From NCBI RefSeq assembly GCF_030345095.1, contig NZ_CP128360.1:4340001-4404000 (forward strand): a stretch of DNA of 64,000 nucleotides, given 5' to 3'. Every line of letters begins with the position of its first letter. Positions within the stretch are counted from its first letter, which is position 1. A program made the position numbers and the translations under genes. This DNA comes from Solwaraspora sp. WMMA2056 (GTDB lineage: Bacteria; Actinomycetota; Actinomycetes; Mycobacteriales; Micromonosporaceae). A model generated the notes under the pieces. It saw only the letters and a program-made list of their open reading frames with translations. It was not told the origin of the DNA and searched no databases. Positions 8,967-17,829 of the stretch are shown piece by piece.

Positions 8967-9721
8967 GCGGTGACCTCCTCCAAATGGGTGCTGTCGAAGC
9001 CGAGTAGGGCCTGGTAGTAGGGCCGGCAGTAGTCGATGAGGTCCTGGGTGTGCGGCGGCGAGGGCGCGGCCTGGCGAGGGCGGCCCGGATCACGGCGGCG
9101 GGTGAGGCCGGTACTGGCCATCACGTCCCGGTGCCAGCCTTCCCAGCTGGTCCACTCCGGCCGTGGCCCGGGCGACCAGCGCAGGGCGTCGGGGACGAAC
9201 GTGATGCCGACCCTCTCGCAGTAGCGCGCCATCACCCGATACGGGTCCGCGAGCAGCCGGTCCGCGTCGATCACCACCGGCACCGTGCCGGTCAGCTCGC
9301 GTACCTGCTGGAACAGCTCCCAGAGTTGCGCGTAGCCCAGCGCCTCGCGGGTCACGTCCGGATGGACGGCCAGGTGTGACGGGACCGCCGCCGCTGGATT
9401 CCGGATCAGGAAGGTGTTGACCTGTCCGCGCAGATAGTCCGGATCCGCGAGCAGATGGTCCAGGGCGTGATAGGGAAAGTCCTTGTGAAACACCGGCCGG
9501 GTGAGCCGGGCCGTCTCCATCATCCGCTTGATTTCCGGGTACGTCCGCGGCTGCGACGGGTCGACCCGCTTGTGAGGGATGTCGGTGCGTTCCTCGTGCA
9601 CGTAGTAGACGTAGGAGAACGCCTCGTGGAAAACGGCGAAGTCGCCACGCTCGATGAAGGAGCGCTCGAACGCCGTGGAGAGCGATCGGGGGTGGCTCCA
9701 GAGCGCCACGGAGATCTGCAT
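8963..9721 (-). CDS. Sulfotransferase family protein (PAPS-dependent type)
   Basis: 252 aa. The 5'-phosphosulfate loop is WSHPRSLSTAFERS at residues 8-21, directly after the first strand. A likely 3'-phosphate-binding segment is NTFLIRNPAAAVPSHLA, with the conserved Arg and Ser. This is the pattern of small cytosolic sulfotransferases of the branched-chain aminotransferase-like/sulfotransferase group. AGGAGG stands before the ATG. The presence of cysDN on the same strand makes sulfate transfer to a small molecule the likely job. In some pathways sulfation activates a hydroxyl for ring closure or elimination, so the sulfate need not remain in the product. Confidence 0.85.
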   Translation of the reverse strand: MQISVALWSHPRSLSTAFERSFIERGDFAVFHEAFSYVYYVHEERTDIPHKRVDPSQPRTYPEIKRMMETARLTRPVFHKDFPYHALDHLLADPDYLRGQVNTFLIRNPAAAVPSHLAVHPDVTREALGYAQLWELFQQVRELTGTVPVVIDADRLLADPYRVMARYCERVGITFVPDALRWSPGPRPEWTSWEGWHRDVMASTGLTRRRDPGRPRQAAPSPPHTQDLIDYCRPYYQALLGFDSTHLEEVTA

Positions 9722-9785
9722 GGTTGCCTCCTGGGCAGGCGCGCTGGCCGGCGACGACCCGGCATCGGGTCGCGGGATCCGGCGC

Positions 9786-11111
9786 TCAGCGCGTCGGTAC
9801 GGGTTCGGTCGTCAGCTGCCGCGCCACGAAGTCGACCAACCGCCGGGTCTGCTGCAGCACTTCCGCGTAGTTCGCGACGAACGGGCCGTAGTGCGGAAAC
9901 TCGTCCGGGCGCATCCCGGCCGGGTCGATCGCCCGGCGGAACGACGGCAACCGCATCAGCTTGTCGTACACGGCCGCCGGCGGTTCGGTGGCGATCGCGT
10001 TCGGGCGGAAGCGGTCGAGCTCCGCCTCGCGACGCATCAGGTCAGCGAGGAACTGCGGCTTGCAGGTGTAGACGATGTCGGCGCCGGCACTCTCCTCCAG
10101 GTGCATGCTCAGCGTCGCGCCGTCCGGGGCCGGCGAATCGGTCTCCAGACTGGACAGCAGCAGCTTCACCGGGTGCCGGTTGTCGGTCAGTGTCGCGTAG
10201 ACCCGCTTGAGCACCGCCACCTCGGCCCACCGCACCTCCTGCTGGCTGAGCGGGATTCCCCGGGCCGTCGCCTCGTCCCGGAGGTCGCCGTGGCTACCAA
10301 GCCGACCAATCATGTGGGTGACCACCGCCCGATGGGATGTCAGATTCACACCGGCGGCGGATCCTTGCGCCAACCCTGTCTCCACCGCCTCGATGTAGGC
10401 GACGAACTGCGGCATGGTGTACGAGAGGGTCCCGTTGGTGCTGACACCCCGGGCGGCCAGCCGGCGCACCACGCGGTATCCCTGCTCGGTGCCCGGTACC
10501 TTGACCATCAGGTTGGGGCTGAGCCGCGCCAGCTGCAGCGCCTGCTCGTACATCCCGTCCGCGTCGAACATCAGTCGGGGATCCAGCTGGCCGGAGACCC
10601 AGCCGTACCGGCCGTGGCTGTCCTGCCACATCGGCAGCATCGCGGTCGCGGCCCGACGTACCGCCTCCCGGTACAACAGCCAGAACGCGCTGCCCACGTC
10701 GGTGAGCGACTGTCGCCGTGCCTGTTCCCGCAGCTCGGCCGTCCAGAAGTCGGCCGACGCCAGCACACTCTTGGTGATCAACGACGGATTCGTGGTGATG
10801 CCGCGTACCAGGGCCGGCGGACGGGCTTCTCCCCAGTGCAGGAACCGGTCCAGCTGCGTGGCCCAGCGCGTGTGCTGCGACGGGTCGCACGCCTGCGCCA
10901 GGATCCTCCTACGCTCGGCGGGAAAGTCGAGCGGCGAGGAGTCCCACCAGATCTCCAGCTCCGGACGGCAGGACTGAAGCTTCTCCAGCACACTGCTGCC
11001 GGTATCGACTCCGCGCTCCGGCGGCGCCGAGACCCACGGTTGCGCGTCGTTCGGCGCGGTCACCGGCGCCGGCGAGCTGCGCTCGGCCACGGCGAGGTCC
11101 TGCACTCTCAT
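9786..11111 (-). CDS. Transaldolase-family protein
   Basis: 441 aa, longer than the 320-380 aa of common transaldolases because of a 60-residue N-terminal extension. VRGITTNPSLI (residues 102-112) and the Schiff-base Lys204 in NLMVKVPGT are present, followed by GVSTNGTLSYTMPQFVAYIEAV. VSGQLDPRLMFD matches the strand that carries the acidic residue. The enzyme should move a dihydroxyacetone unit between sugar phosphates. Because it lies inside a biosynthetic block with a HAD phosphatase, I infer a dedicated copy acting on a C6/C7 sugar phosphate. A housekeeping role is possible but less likely in this position. Confidence 0.88.
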   Translation of the reverse strand: MRVQDLAVAERSSPAPVTAPNDAQPWVSAPPERGVDTGSSVLEKLQSCRPELEIWWDSSPLDFPAERRRILAQACDPSQHTRWATQLDRFLHWGEARPPALVRGITTNPSLITKSVLASADFWTAELREQARRQSLTDVGSAFWLLYREAVRRAATAMLPMWQDSHGRYGWVSGQLDPRLMFDADGMYEQALQLARLSPNLMVKVPGTEQGYRVVRRLAARGVSTNGTLSYTMPQFVAYIEAVETGLAQGSAAGVNLTSHRAVVTHMIGRLGSHGDLRDEATARGIPLSQQEVRWAEVAVLKRVYATLTDNRHPVKLLLSSLETDSPAPDGATLSMHLEESAGADIVYTCKPQFLADLMRREAELDRFRPNAIATEPPAAVYDKLMRLPSFRRAIDPAGMRPDEFPHYGPFVANYAEVLQQTRRLVDFVARQLTTEPVPTR

Positions 11112-11270
11112 CGCAATCGCCCTCTCGAATCGGGTCGGTCCGCTGGTGTGACCAAGAGTCCGACCCGGGGCGTATCGATGACCTATCCGCTGTCTATCCG
11201 TCGGCGCCGCAGGCGCAATCCGGGCGTCGGGAGCCGGTCGTACCGCGGCGACTCCCGACGCCGCCGATGG

Positions 11271-12101
11271 TCAGCCCGCCCGGACGAAGTCGAGCAGGGC
11301 GGCGGTGAGTTCCGCCGGTGCGTCCTCCTGCACCAGGTGACCGGCCTGCGGGATCAGCTGCAGGGACGCCGCAGGGAACCGCCGTGCCAGCTGGCGGCCC
11401 TCGGCTGCGGGAATCCACTGGTCCTCGGTTCCCCAGCAGACGAGTACCGGGATGGTGACCTCGCCGAAGCGGTGCTCGATCTCGGCGGTGTGTGCCTGGT
11501 CGGCCTGTGCGATCTGGCGGTAGAAGCCGGCTTGGCCGGTGTCGCCGAGCCAGGGCCGCACGAGGTGTTCAAGCGTGTCCGGTAGTAGCCCGGCTGCGGT
11601 GGCCGAGCTGATGTACTCCCGTACGAGCGCCCGGTGCAGGGCGGACGGCAGCGCGCTGAACACCTCGGCGTGCTGCTGGACGAGCCGGAAGAACGGCGAG
11701 CCCCAACCGCCGAGGGCGACCGCGTCCACCAGGGCGAGCCGTCGGTACCGTGCGCCGTGCAGCAGCATCGCCCGCAGCGCGGTGGCGCCGCCGACGTCAT
11801 GGGCGACCACCGTCGGCTCGGCCAGTTCCCAGTGGGCCAGCAACGCGGCGAAGGTGCGGCCCTGGGAGGCGAGGGAGACATCCTGGCCCGGGGCCATCTC
11901 CGACGAGCCGTAGCCGGGCATGTCCCATACGTAGACCTGGTGACGCGGGGTCAGGGCCCGGACGACGCGTCGCCAGACGTAGGAGGAGAAGGGGGTGCCG
12001 TGCAACAGTACGACGGGCGGTGCCGCTGGATCACCGAACCGGTCCCACCGGACCTGTCCGGCGTCGCTTTCGTACGCTTGGGTTAGCTTCCAGTGCTCCA
12101 T
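11271..12101 (-). CDS. Alpha/beta hydrolase, haloalkane-dehalogenase-like
   Basis: 276 aa. The oxyanion turn HGTPFSS is at residues 34-40. The nucleophile elbow is AHDVGG with Asp102, where most hydrolases have Ser. The later Asp is in CWGTEDQWIP and the catalytic His is in PQAGHLVQEDAP. An Asp nucleophile is the mark of haloalkane/fluoroacetate dehalogenases and epoxide hydrolases, so ester hydrolysis is less likely. It lies 160 nt upstream of the transaldolase gene and may have its own promoter. It marks the right end of the minus-strand block; the next gene is divergent. Confidence 0.85.
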   Translation of the reverse strand: MEHWKLTQAYESDAGQVRWDRFGDPAAPPVVLLHGTPFSSYVWRRVVRALTPRHQVYVWDMPGYGSSEMAPGQDVSLASQGRTFAALLAHWELAEPTVVAHDVGGATALRAMLLHGARYRRLALVDAVALGGWGSPFFRLVQQHAEVFSALPSALHRALVREYISSATAAGLLPDTLEHLVRPWLGDTGQAGFYRQIAQADQAHTAEIEHRFGEVTIPVLVCWGTEDQWIPAAEGRQLARRFPAASLQLIPQAGHLVQEDAPAELTAALLDFVRAG

Positions 12102-12308
12102 AGTGCGCTTACCCTACCGTTGGCGGACGAATAGGACGAATTCTCCTCGGGCGTTCTGGTTGGGTCGCCCACCCCGTAGCTGGGACCGCTCGTGCCGGGC
12201 GAGGGTCGACCGGGCGGTGGCGGGTACGGTTGTCGATGGTCGCAAGCTGCGGGCGTCGTCGCGGCGGCATCGGCTGCCCAGGGCGACGGACCGGGGGAGG
12301 GAGCGGGT

Positions 12309-13019
12309 GTGGATCGGCGCAGAGCACTGGTGGTCCGGGGCGGTTGGGAGGGACACCGGCCGGTCGAGGCGACGGAGCTGTTCATCCCGTTCCTCGAACG
12401 CAGCGGATACACGGTACGGGTGGAGGAGTCGACGGAGATCTACGCCGACGCCGCCGAGTTGGCCGACACCGACCTCATCGTGCAGTGCGTGACGATGTCG
12501 CAGATCACCGCGGAGCAGGTGGCGGGGCTGGCGGCGGCGATCGTGGCGGGGACCGGTTTCACCGGCTGGCACGGCGGCATCGTCGACTCGTTCCGCGCCT
12601 GCTCGGACTACCTGCACCTGGTGGGCGGCCAGTTCGCCACCCACCCGGGCGTCGAACCGTGCGAACGCAGTGGCGGCGAGAAGGACAACTTCCTGCCCCA
12701 CTCGGTGACCATCACCGACCTCGGCCGGGAGCATCCGATCACCGCCGGGATCGCCGATTTCGACCTGCTCACCGAGCAGTACTGGGTGCTGCACGACGAC
12801 CTGATCGAGGTGCTGGCCACCACCACCCACCCGACGCGGGCGTGGCACCCGTGGCACCGGCCGGTCACCTCGCCGGCGATCTGGACCCGCAGTTGGGGCG
12901 CGGGGCGGATCGTCGTGACGACTCCCGGACACAGCCTCGACGTGCTGGAGCACCCGGGCGTGCGTACCGTCATCGAAAGGGGGATGGTGTGGGCGACCCG
13001 CACGGCATCGGCGTCGTAG
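12309..13019 (+). CDS. ThuA-like protein
   Basis: 236 aa from the GTG at 12309, which has GGGAGG about 7 nt upstream; the open frame extends further left without a better start. ThuA-type glutamine-amidotransferase fold features are RRALVVRGGWEGHRP, a central FTGWHGGIVDSFRACSDYLHLVGGQF, and GAGRIVVTTPGHSLDVLEHPGVR near the end. ThuA proteins occur with Gfo/Idh/MocA oxidoreductases in trehalose and other glycoside oxidation pathways. Here the next gene is such an oxidoreductase and overlaps it by 31 nt. The pair probably converts 3-keto sugars or a related compound; the substrate is unknown. Confidence 0.85.
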   Translation: MDRRRALVVRGGWEGHRPVEATELFIPFLERSGYTVRVEESTEIYADAAELADTDLIVQCVTMSQITAEQVAGLAAAIVAGTGFTGWHGGIVDSFRACSDYLHLVGGQFATHPGVEPCERSGGEKDNFLPHSVTITDLGREHPITAGIADFDLLTEQYWVLHDDLIEVLATTTHPTRAWHPWHRPVTSPAIWTRSWGAGRIVVTTPGHSLDVLEHPGVRTVIERGMVWATRTASAS

Positions 13020-14107
13020 GTCTCGGGGTCATCTCCCGCGCGTACCTGGACACGCTCGTCGACCATCCCACGGTGCGTGTCGTCGCGGTGGCCGACCTCG
13101 ACGTCGCCCGGGCCGCCGCTGCCGCCGCCACGATCCCCGGGGCCGAAGCGGTGAGCGTCGAGCGACTGCTGCACCACCCCGACGTGGCGACGGTGCTCAA
13201 CCTCACGATCCCGGCGGCGCACGCCGAGATCTCGGGCGCGGCGATCGACGCCGGCCGCAACGTCTACGTCGAGAAGCCGCTCACCGTCACGTTCCCCGAG
13301 GGCCGGTCGATCATCGACCGGGCGGCGTCGGCCGGCGTCCGCGTCGGTTGCGCGCCGGACACCGTCCTGGGCACGGGTACGCAGACCGCCCGCGCGGCGA
13401 TCGACGGTGGACTGATCGGGCGCCCGATCTCCGCGTCGGCTGTCATGGTCACCCCGGGGCACGAGCGCTGGCACCCTGCGCCCGACTTCTACTACGCCCC
13501 GGGCGGCGGCCCGCTGATGGACATGGGGCCGTACTACATTTCGGCGCTGGTCCACCTGCTGGGGCCGGTCCGGGCGGTGACCGGCGCGGCCAGCCGGCTG
13601 CGTGACGTCCGGGTCATCGGCTCGGGACCCCGCCTCGGGCAACGCATCCCGGTCGAGGTGCCGACCCACGTGACCGGGGTGCTGGAACACTCCGGTGGTG
13701 CCCTGACCACCCTCACGACGAGCTTCGACGGTGTCGCGACGACGGCCGCGCCGATCGAGGTGCACGGGGAGGACGGCACCCTGGCCGTGCCCGATCCGAA
13801 CACCTTCGACGGCGAGGTCCGTCACCTCGCGCTCGACAGCCCCGGGTGGCGTGCCCTCGAACCACGGGCCGGCTACGTCGCGGCCTCCCGGGGGGTCGGC
13901 CTGATCGACCTGGTCCGGGCCGACCCGGCGCGTCCGCCACGGGCCAGCGGCGATGTGGCGCTGCACGTACTCGACATCATGACCGCCCTGCTCTCCTCTG
14001 CCGCGCAGGGTCGGCGGGTCGAGCTGACGACGACGGTCGAACGCCCTGCACCCGTCCCGTTGACCCCGGCCGAGCAGTGGCGGTCAGCCCGCGCGCCTGG
14101 GCGCTGA
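12989..14107 (+). CDS. Gfo/Idh/MocA family oxidoreductase
   Basis: 372 aa from the GTG at 12989. The N-terminal Rossmann motif is GIGVVGLGVISRAYLDTL. The family lysine lies in NVYVEKPLTV, and the substrate-domain motif GGGPLMDMGPYYISALVHLLGPV is present. The long open frame upstream (from 12230) is only the antiphase of ThuA; GGGGG just before the GTG and homology to GVVGLG fix the start. It overlaps ThuA by 31 nt, so the two are co-translated. NAD(P)-dependent oxidation of a sugar or inositol is the family activity. The exact substrate is not visible. Confidence 0.92.
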   Translation: MGDPHGIGVVGLGVISRAYLDTLVDHPTVRVVAVADLDVARAAAAAATIPGAEAVSVERLLHHPDVATVLNLTIPAAHAEISGAAIDAGRNVYVEKPLTVTFPEGRSIIDRAASAGVRVGCAPDTVLGTGTQTARAAIDGGLIGRPISASAVMVTPGHERWHPAPDFYYAPGGGPLMDMGPYYISALVHLLGPVRAVTGAASRLRDVRVIGSGPRLGQRIPVEVPTHVTGVLEHSGGALTTLTTSFDGVATTAAPIEVHGEDGTLAVPDPNTFDGEVRHLALDSPGWRALEPRAGYVAASRGVGLIDLVRADPARPPRASGDVALHVLDIMTALLSSAAQGRRVELTTTVERPAPVPLTPAEQWRSARAPGR

Positions 14108-14154
14108 GGGCCCAGCTCTACGGGTTCCTGGGGCCCAGCTCTACGGGGTTCCTG
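14108..14154 (+). repeat. Imperfect tandem duplication of 23-24 bp
   Basis: GGGCCCAGCTCTACGGG followed by TTCCTG occurs twice head to tail (14108-14130 and 14131-14154). The second copy has one extra G. It starts right after the Gfo/Idh stop codon. It probably reflects replication slippage; no function is apparent. Confidence 0.8.
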
Positions 14155-14410
14155 CGACGCCGACCCCGGTTCCGGATCGCGGAGGCGGTACTCGGTCCGA
14201 CCCAAGGCCTGGTCTGCCCGACGGTGGTCGTGGCTCCTGGCGTTGGCGTCCGGTCCGGCTTGGCCGATCCCGGCCTGAATTGGTAGTTATTGGTCCATGC
14301 TGGGATTTCTGGACCTGCATCGTGGCCTAATATGGGGCTATTGATCGTTTCGTTGACCAATTTCTGGTTTAAAATGCCGTAAGGATGAATGGCAATAAGT
14401 TGCCGACAAT
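14155..14410. other. Intergenic stretch, notably AT-rich from about 14281
   Basis: No gene is supported here. From about 14281 the composition drops well below that of the surrounding DNA (runs such as TTTCTGGTTTAAAATGCC). This suggests a regulatory region or imported DNA upstream of the MbtH gene. Confidence 0.6.
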
Positions 14411-14439
14411 TTGACAACGGTGTTGACTCCTCTTTATGC
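14411..14439 (+). promoter_or_regulatory. Sigma-70-like promoter upstream of the MbtH gene
   Basis: A perfect -35 TTGACA (14411-14416), a 17-nt spacer and a -10-like TTATGC (14434-14439) lie 57 nt before the MbtH ATG in the AT-rich patch. It is one of the best consensus-type promoters in the window, but it is predicted by eye only. Confidence 0.55.
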
Positions 14440-14495
14440 GTCGTGTCATCCTCCTGCATCGGGTCTTGTAATTGGCGGCTGCAAGGGGTGTCAGC

Positions 14496-14711
14496 ATGTT
14501 CGGCGACGACGAGACGATCGTGTACGCGGTGGTTCTGAATCAGGAGGAGCAGTACTCGATCTGGCCGCACGAGCGTGATGTGCCAGCCGGATGGTCCCAG
14601 ACGGGCATGGTGGGCACGAAGGCCGAGTGCCTGGAGCACATCGAGAAAATCTGGGTGGACATGCGCCCACGATCCCTACGGGACTGGCTTTCTGGCGAGG
14701 TGAGCTCCTGA
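14496..14711 (+). CDS. MbtH-like protein (NRPS adenylation-domain chaperone)
   Basis: 71 aa, the normal size. Family signature residues are present: NQEEQYSIWP, then PAGW, then CLEHIEKIWVDMRPRSLRDWL. AAGGGG precedes the ATG; an upstream in-frame ATG at 14472 has no such site. MbtH proteins bind and stabilise adenylation domains of nonribosomal peptide synthetases. The only NRPS nearby is the truncated gene just downstream, which lost most of its adenylation domain. This MbtH may now serve another NRPS in the genome, or be a relic. Confidence 0.93.
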   Translation: MFGDDETIVYAVVLNQEEQYSIWPHERDVPAGWSQTGMVGTKAECLEHIEKIWVDMRPRSLRDWLSGEVSS

Positions 14712-14961
14712 TTCTAGTCAACTACTTGACTCAGAGGTTGACTTGCTGATCAACTGATCGCTCGATCAGCTGTCAAGCTCCGTTGGGAGTGCTTTCTGGC
14801 GGCTGGAGAGATGTCGGCGCGATGCTGCGCCACGGTGACGTCGGCCCGCCGGCGGCTCGAGAAGTGTCATCGCGCGGGATCTCAGCAGGCGGCCCCTTGG
14901 CGCTGGCCGGGCCCGTCGCTGGTCCAGGTGGTTACGCGACTACGGAAGTCGGAGGCCGGTC
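14712..14961 (+). promoter_or_regulatory. Spacer between MbtH and NRPS fragment with small inverted repeats
   Basis: Contains GTCAA-CTAC-TTGAC (from 14717) and CTGATCG-CT-CGATCAG (14754-14769), which could form small hairpins or bind a regulator. From about 14850 an open frame in phase with the NRPS gene runs into it, so the true NRPS start may lie further upstream than 14962. Confidence 0.35.
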
Positions 14962-16680
14962 GTGCGATATGGGGCGTCCCCGCTGCAACGTGGCCTGATC
15001 GTGAACAGCTTGCGCGACCGGGATGCCGGGGTCGACGTCATCCAGGTGCTTCTGACCTTGCCGCAGGCGTTGGACCGGGCTGCCTTCGAGGCCAGTTGGC
15101 ATACTGCGACGTCGCGGCACGAGGTGCTGCGGACCGGGTTTCACTGGCACCCCTCGGACGGGCTCATGCAGGCCGTCGAGACGACGGCGAAGATCGGAAT
15201 CCGGTGGCATGACGACAGGCGGTCCCCGTACGACCTGGACAGTTTTCTGCGTGCCGACCGGACGGAGGGGTTCGACCCTGACCGGCCCCCGCTGTTGCGG
15301 ATCACCGTGCTCGCCCCGACGGCGCAGCCCACCGTGGTGCTCACCTTCCACCACGCCATCCTGGACGGCCGGTCGCTGGTCCTGCTGCTCGACGAGGTCC
15401 TCACCGAGTACCTCGCCCGGCTGGCCGGGCAGCCGGTCGAGCATCCGGCGCGGCCGCCGTTTCGCAACTTCATCGACTGGTGGCAGCGGCACGACCTGGC
15501 GTCGGCGCGGCGGTTCTGGTCCGAGTACCTCGCCGGCTGCGAGCCTGCGCGGCCGTTCGCCGGATACCTCGGCGAAGTCCGCCCCGCCGGGTCCGGCTCG
15601 GCGCCCGGTGGCCCCAGCGCCCCCAACACCCTGACCGTCGAGCTGACCAGGGACGAGTCCGAGCTGGTCAGGGCCGCCGCGACCACCGCCGGGGTAACGG
15701 TGAACAGCCTGGTCAACGCCGCCTGGGGGCTGGTACGGGCCCGTTACGCGGGTCAGCCGGAGGCGGCCTTCGCGGTGACCAGATCGTGCCGTGGCGCCAC
15801 CGCACCCGGCGCGGCGGAGATGATCGGGCTGCTGATCAACACCGTCCCGGTACGCCTCCGTGTCCCGGCCGAACTGACCGTCACCGAGCTGCTCCGCGAC
15901 GTCCATCACCGGATCCGGCAGGTCCGCGATCACCAGTACGCCCCGTTCACCACGATCCTCGAGTGGGCCGGACACCGGCCAGAGGTGCCGCTGATCGACA
16001 GCCTGGTGGTCTTCGAACGCCAGCTGGCCCACTCGGTGCTGGCGCAGCGGCACCCGATGCTTCGGGCGGCGGGCATGCGGCTGGAACGCCTGCCCAGCTA
16101 TCCGGTCACCCTCTACGTCTTCGACGAGCCCCGGATGCAGCTGTTGCTCATCCACGACGGCAACCGGCTGCTCACCGCCGCCGCCGAGCGGATCCTGGCC
16201 CACTTTCGTACCGTCCTGCTGACCATGGCCGGCCAGCCGCATGCGCTGATCGGCACCGTGGCGCTGGGGGACGAGACCCAACGGATCTCAGCCCGGCGTG
16301 GCCGGTCCGATCCGGGTCAGCTGCCGGCTGCCACCATCGGGGAACTCTTCACCACCGTCGTCAGCGATGCTGGGCAGGCACCGGCGCTGACCGACGGCGA
16401 CCTCGAGTTGTCCTACCAGGATCTCGCCGAGCGGGCACACCGGCTGGCCTGGTTGCTTCGTGAGCACGGCGTGGACTGCGACGTTCCCGTGGCGGTGGCG
16501 CTGCCTCGCGGGATCGACCTCGTCGTGGGGTTGCTCGCGGTGAGTCTCGCCGGGGTCGCCACGGTGGGAGCCCGCGCGACTTCTACGGCGAGTCGAGGGT
16601 GCCGGGGCCGACGATTCCTCTCGTCGCGGTCCCGACGACGTCAGGCACCGGCTCCGAACTTACCCCCGTCTCGGTGTTGA
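14962..16680 (+). pseudogene. Truncated NRPS: condensation domain plus start of an adenylation domain
   Basis: A condensation domain begins at SPLQRGLIVNSLRD. It has the active-site HHAILDG, NFIDWWQ, and the later segments MIGLLINTVPVRLRV and YAPFTTILEWAG. An adenylation domain then starts (LTDGDLELSYQDLAERAHRLAWLL, and AVALPRGIDLVVGLLAVSLAG, core A1-A2). At about 16557-16565 homology stops abruptly in the middle of the A2 region. The frame then runs through 35-40 unrelated residues to a stop at 16680. In another frame the DNA from that point encodes the middle of an iron alcohol dehydrogenase. So a deletion fused two genes. The GTG at 14962 is the likeliest start but an upstream one is possible. 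Confidence 0.85.
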
Positions 16681-17447
16681 CCGACCCGGACCGCGAGCTG
16701 AAAGTGGGCGTTTCCAGCGTCCACATCGTGCCCGACTTCGCCATCGTCGACCCCGAACTCACCTACACCTGCCCGGCGACCGTCACCGCCCACTCGGGCA
16801 TCGACGCGTTCTGTCACGCGGTGGAGAGCTACACCGCGCGACCCCGGGCACACGGTCCACGCGACCTGGTGGAGCAGGTGTTTCTCGGCCGCAACCCGAT
16901 CACCGACCACTACGCGCTCCTGGCCGCTGCACGGATCGCCTGCAGCTTGCGTCGTGCTGTCCGGGACGGAGGCGACACGCAGGCGCGCGCGGACATGTCC
17001 TATGGGTCTGTGCTGGCCGGGCTCGCCTTCTCTCACGCGGGCAACGCGGCCCCGCACGCCCTGCAGTACCCCATCGGCGCGGCCACCCACACGCCGCACG
17101 GCCTGGGTGTCGGGCTGCTACTGCCCTACGTGCTGGACGCCGTCAAGGGTGCCATCGGCGACCGGCTGGCCATCCTCGCCGGGGTTTGCGGGCTCGACGT
17201 GTCCGACGCTTCGGAGGCCGAGGCCGCAGCCGCGTTTCTCACCTGGCTCGACCGGCTACTCGCTGACATCGCCATCCCGTCGACCTTGGCCGACATCGGC
17301 GTGGCCCGCGCGGATCTGCCGCGTTTCGCGGAGATGGCCAGTGGCGTCACCCGTCTGATCCAGAACCATCCGGGCCCGACCGACGCCGCGAGCCTGACCG
17401 CGATCCTCGAAGCGGCCTGGACCGGGGACCGGACCCGACAGTCCTGA
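16563..17447 (+). pseudogene. 5'-truncated iron-containing alcohol dehydrogenase
   Basis: Homology begins at about HGGSPRDFYGESRVPGPTIP (from 16560) without the N-terminal NAD-binding domain; about 110-120 residues with the GGGSxxD motif are missing. From there the family pattern is intact: VPTTSGTGSELTPVSVLTD, iron ligands in SGIDAFCHAVE, and a second set in HALQYPIGAATHTPHG. It ends at the normal C-terminus at 17447. A GTG at 16599 could restart translation, but the product would lack the cofactor site. It is the downstream half of the deletion that also cut the NRPS gene. Confidence 0.88.
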
Positions 17448-17508
17448 CTCGGGGCGGAGACAGTGGGGATGGAGAACGGCCTGCCGGCGGGCCGGGCGGT
17501 CCATCGCT

Positions 17509-17523
17509 TGTAAAACGTTTCAC
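17509..17523 (+). promoter_or_regulatory. LacI-family operator 1 (imperfect)
   Basis: TGTAAAACGTTTCAC is an imperfect palindrome centred on CG, sharing AAACGTTTCA with the downstream perfect site. It lies about 160 bp upstream of operator 2, a distance that would allow a repressor loop. No LacI gene is adjacent. Confidence 0.6.
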
Positions 17524-17668
17524 CTGGTCACCTGACGGTGCCGTGGCGGGCAGGAGTGTCGCCTGACGGTGAGTCGGCGGGAACGCCTCGCGGCTCCCGC
17601 GCGGCGACGCGGCAGCCAGCCGAAACTCTTGACCTGCGCCTCAGGCCACGCCTATCGTCGGGATGGAC

Positions 17669-17682
17669 ATGAAACGTTTCAT
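17669..17682 (+). promoter_or_regulatory. LacI-family operator 2 (perfect palindrome)
   Basis: ATGAAACGTTTCAT is a perfect 14-bp palindrome centred on CG, the standard form of LacI/GalR-family sites. It sits 10 bp after the proposed -10, where a bound repressor would block initiation of the rhaI operon. Confidence 0.75.
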
Positions 17683-17829
17683 AGCCGCCGGCGATGGCGA
17701 CGACCGAGGCTGACGCCGGTGGCAGACGCAGAGATTGCGTTCTCCGTCGGCGTGCCGAGCGGGACTTGGCCGGGGATCCAGGCCCCGGCTGAGATCTTCC
17801 GTCCCGAAGAGCAACTGGGGGGAGTGGCA

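Larger units (their letters stand above)
17448..17829 (+). promoter_or_regulatory. Control region of the rhamnose operon
   Basis: No gene is supported in these 382 nt. The region holds two LacI-type operators (listed separately) and a promoter candidate: -35 TTGACC at 17629-17634, an 18-nt spacer, and -10 TATCGT at 17653-17658. The predicted start would fall just before the second operator, and the untranslated leader would be about 165 nt. This geometry fits repression relieved by a sugar. Confidence 0.6.

Noticed and set aside
14118-14639. 173-residue minus-strand frame over the AT-rich region and MbtH
   Set aside because: It is antisense to the MbtH gene and has no recognisable motif.
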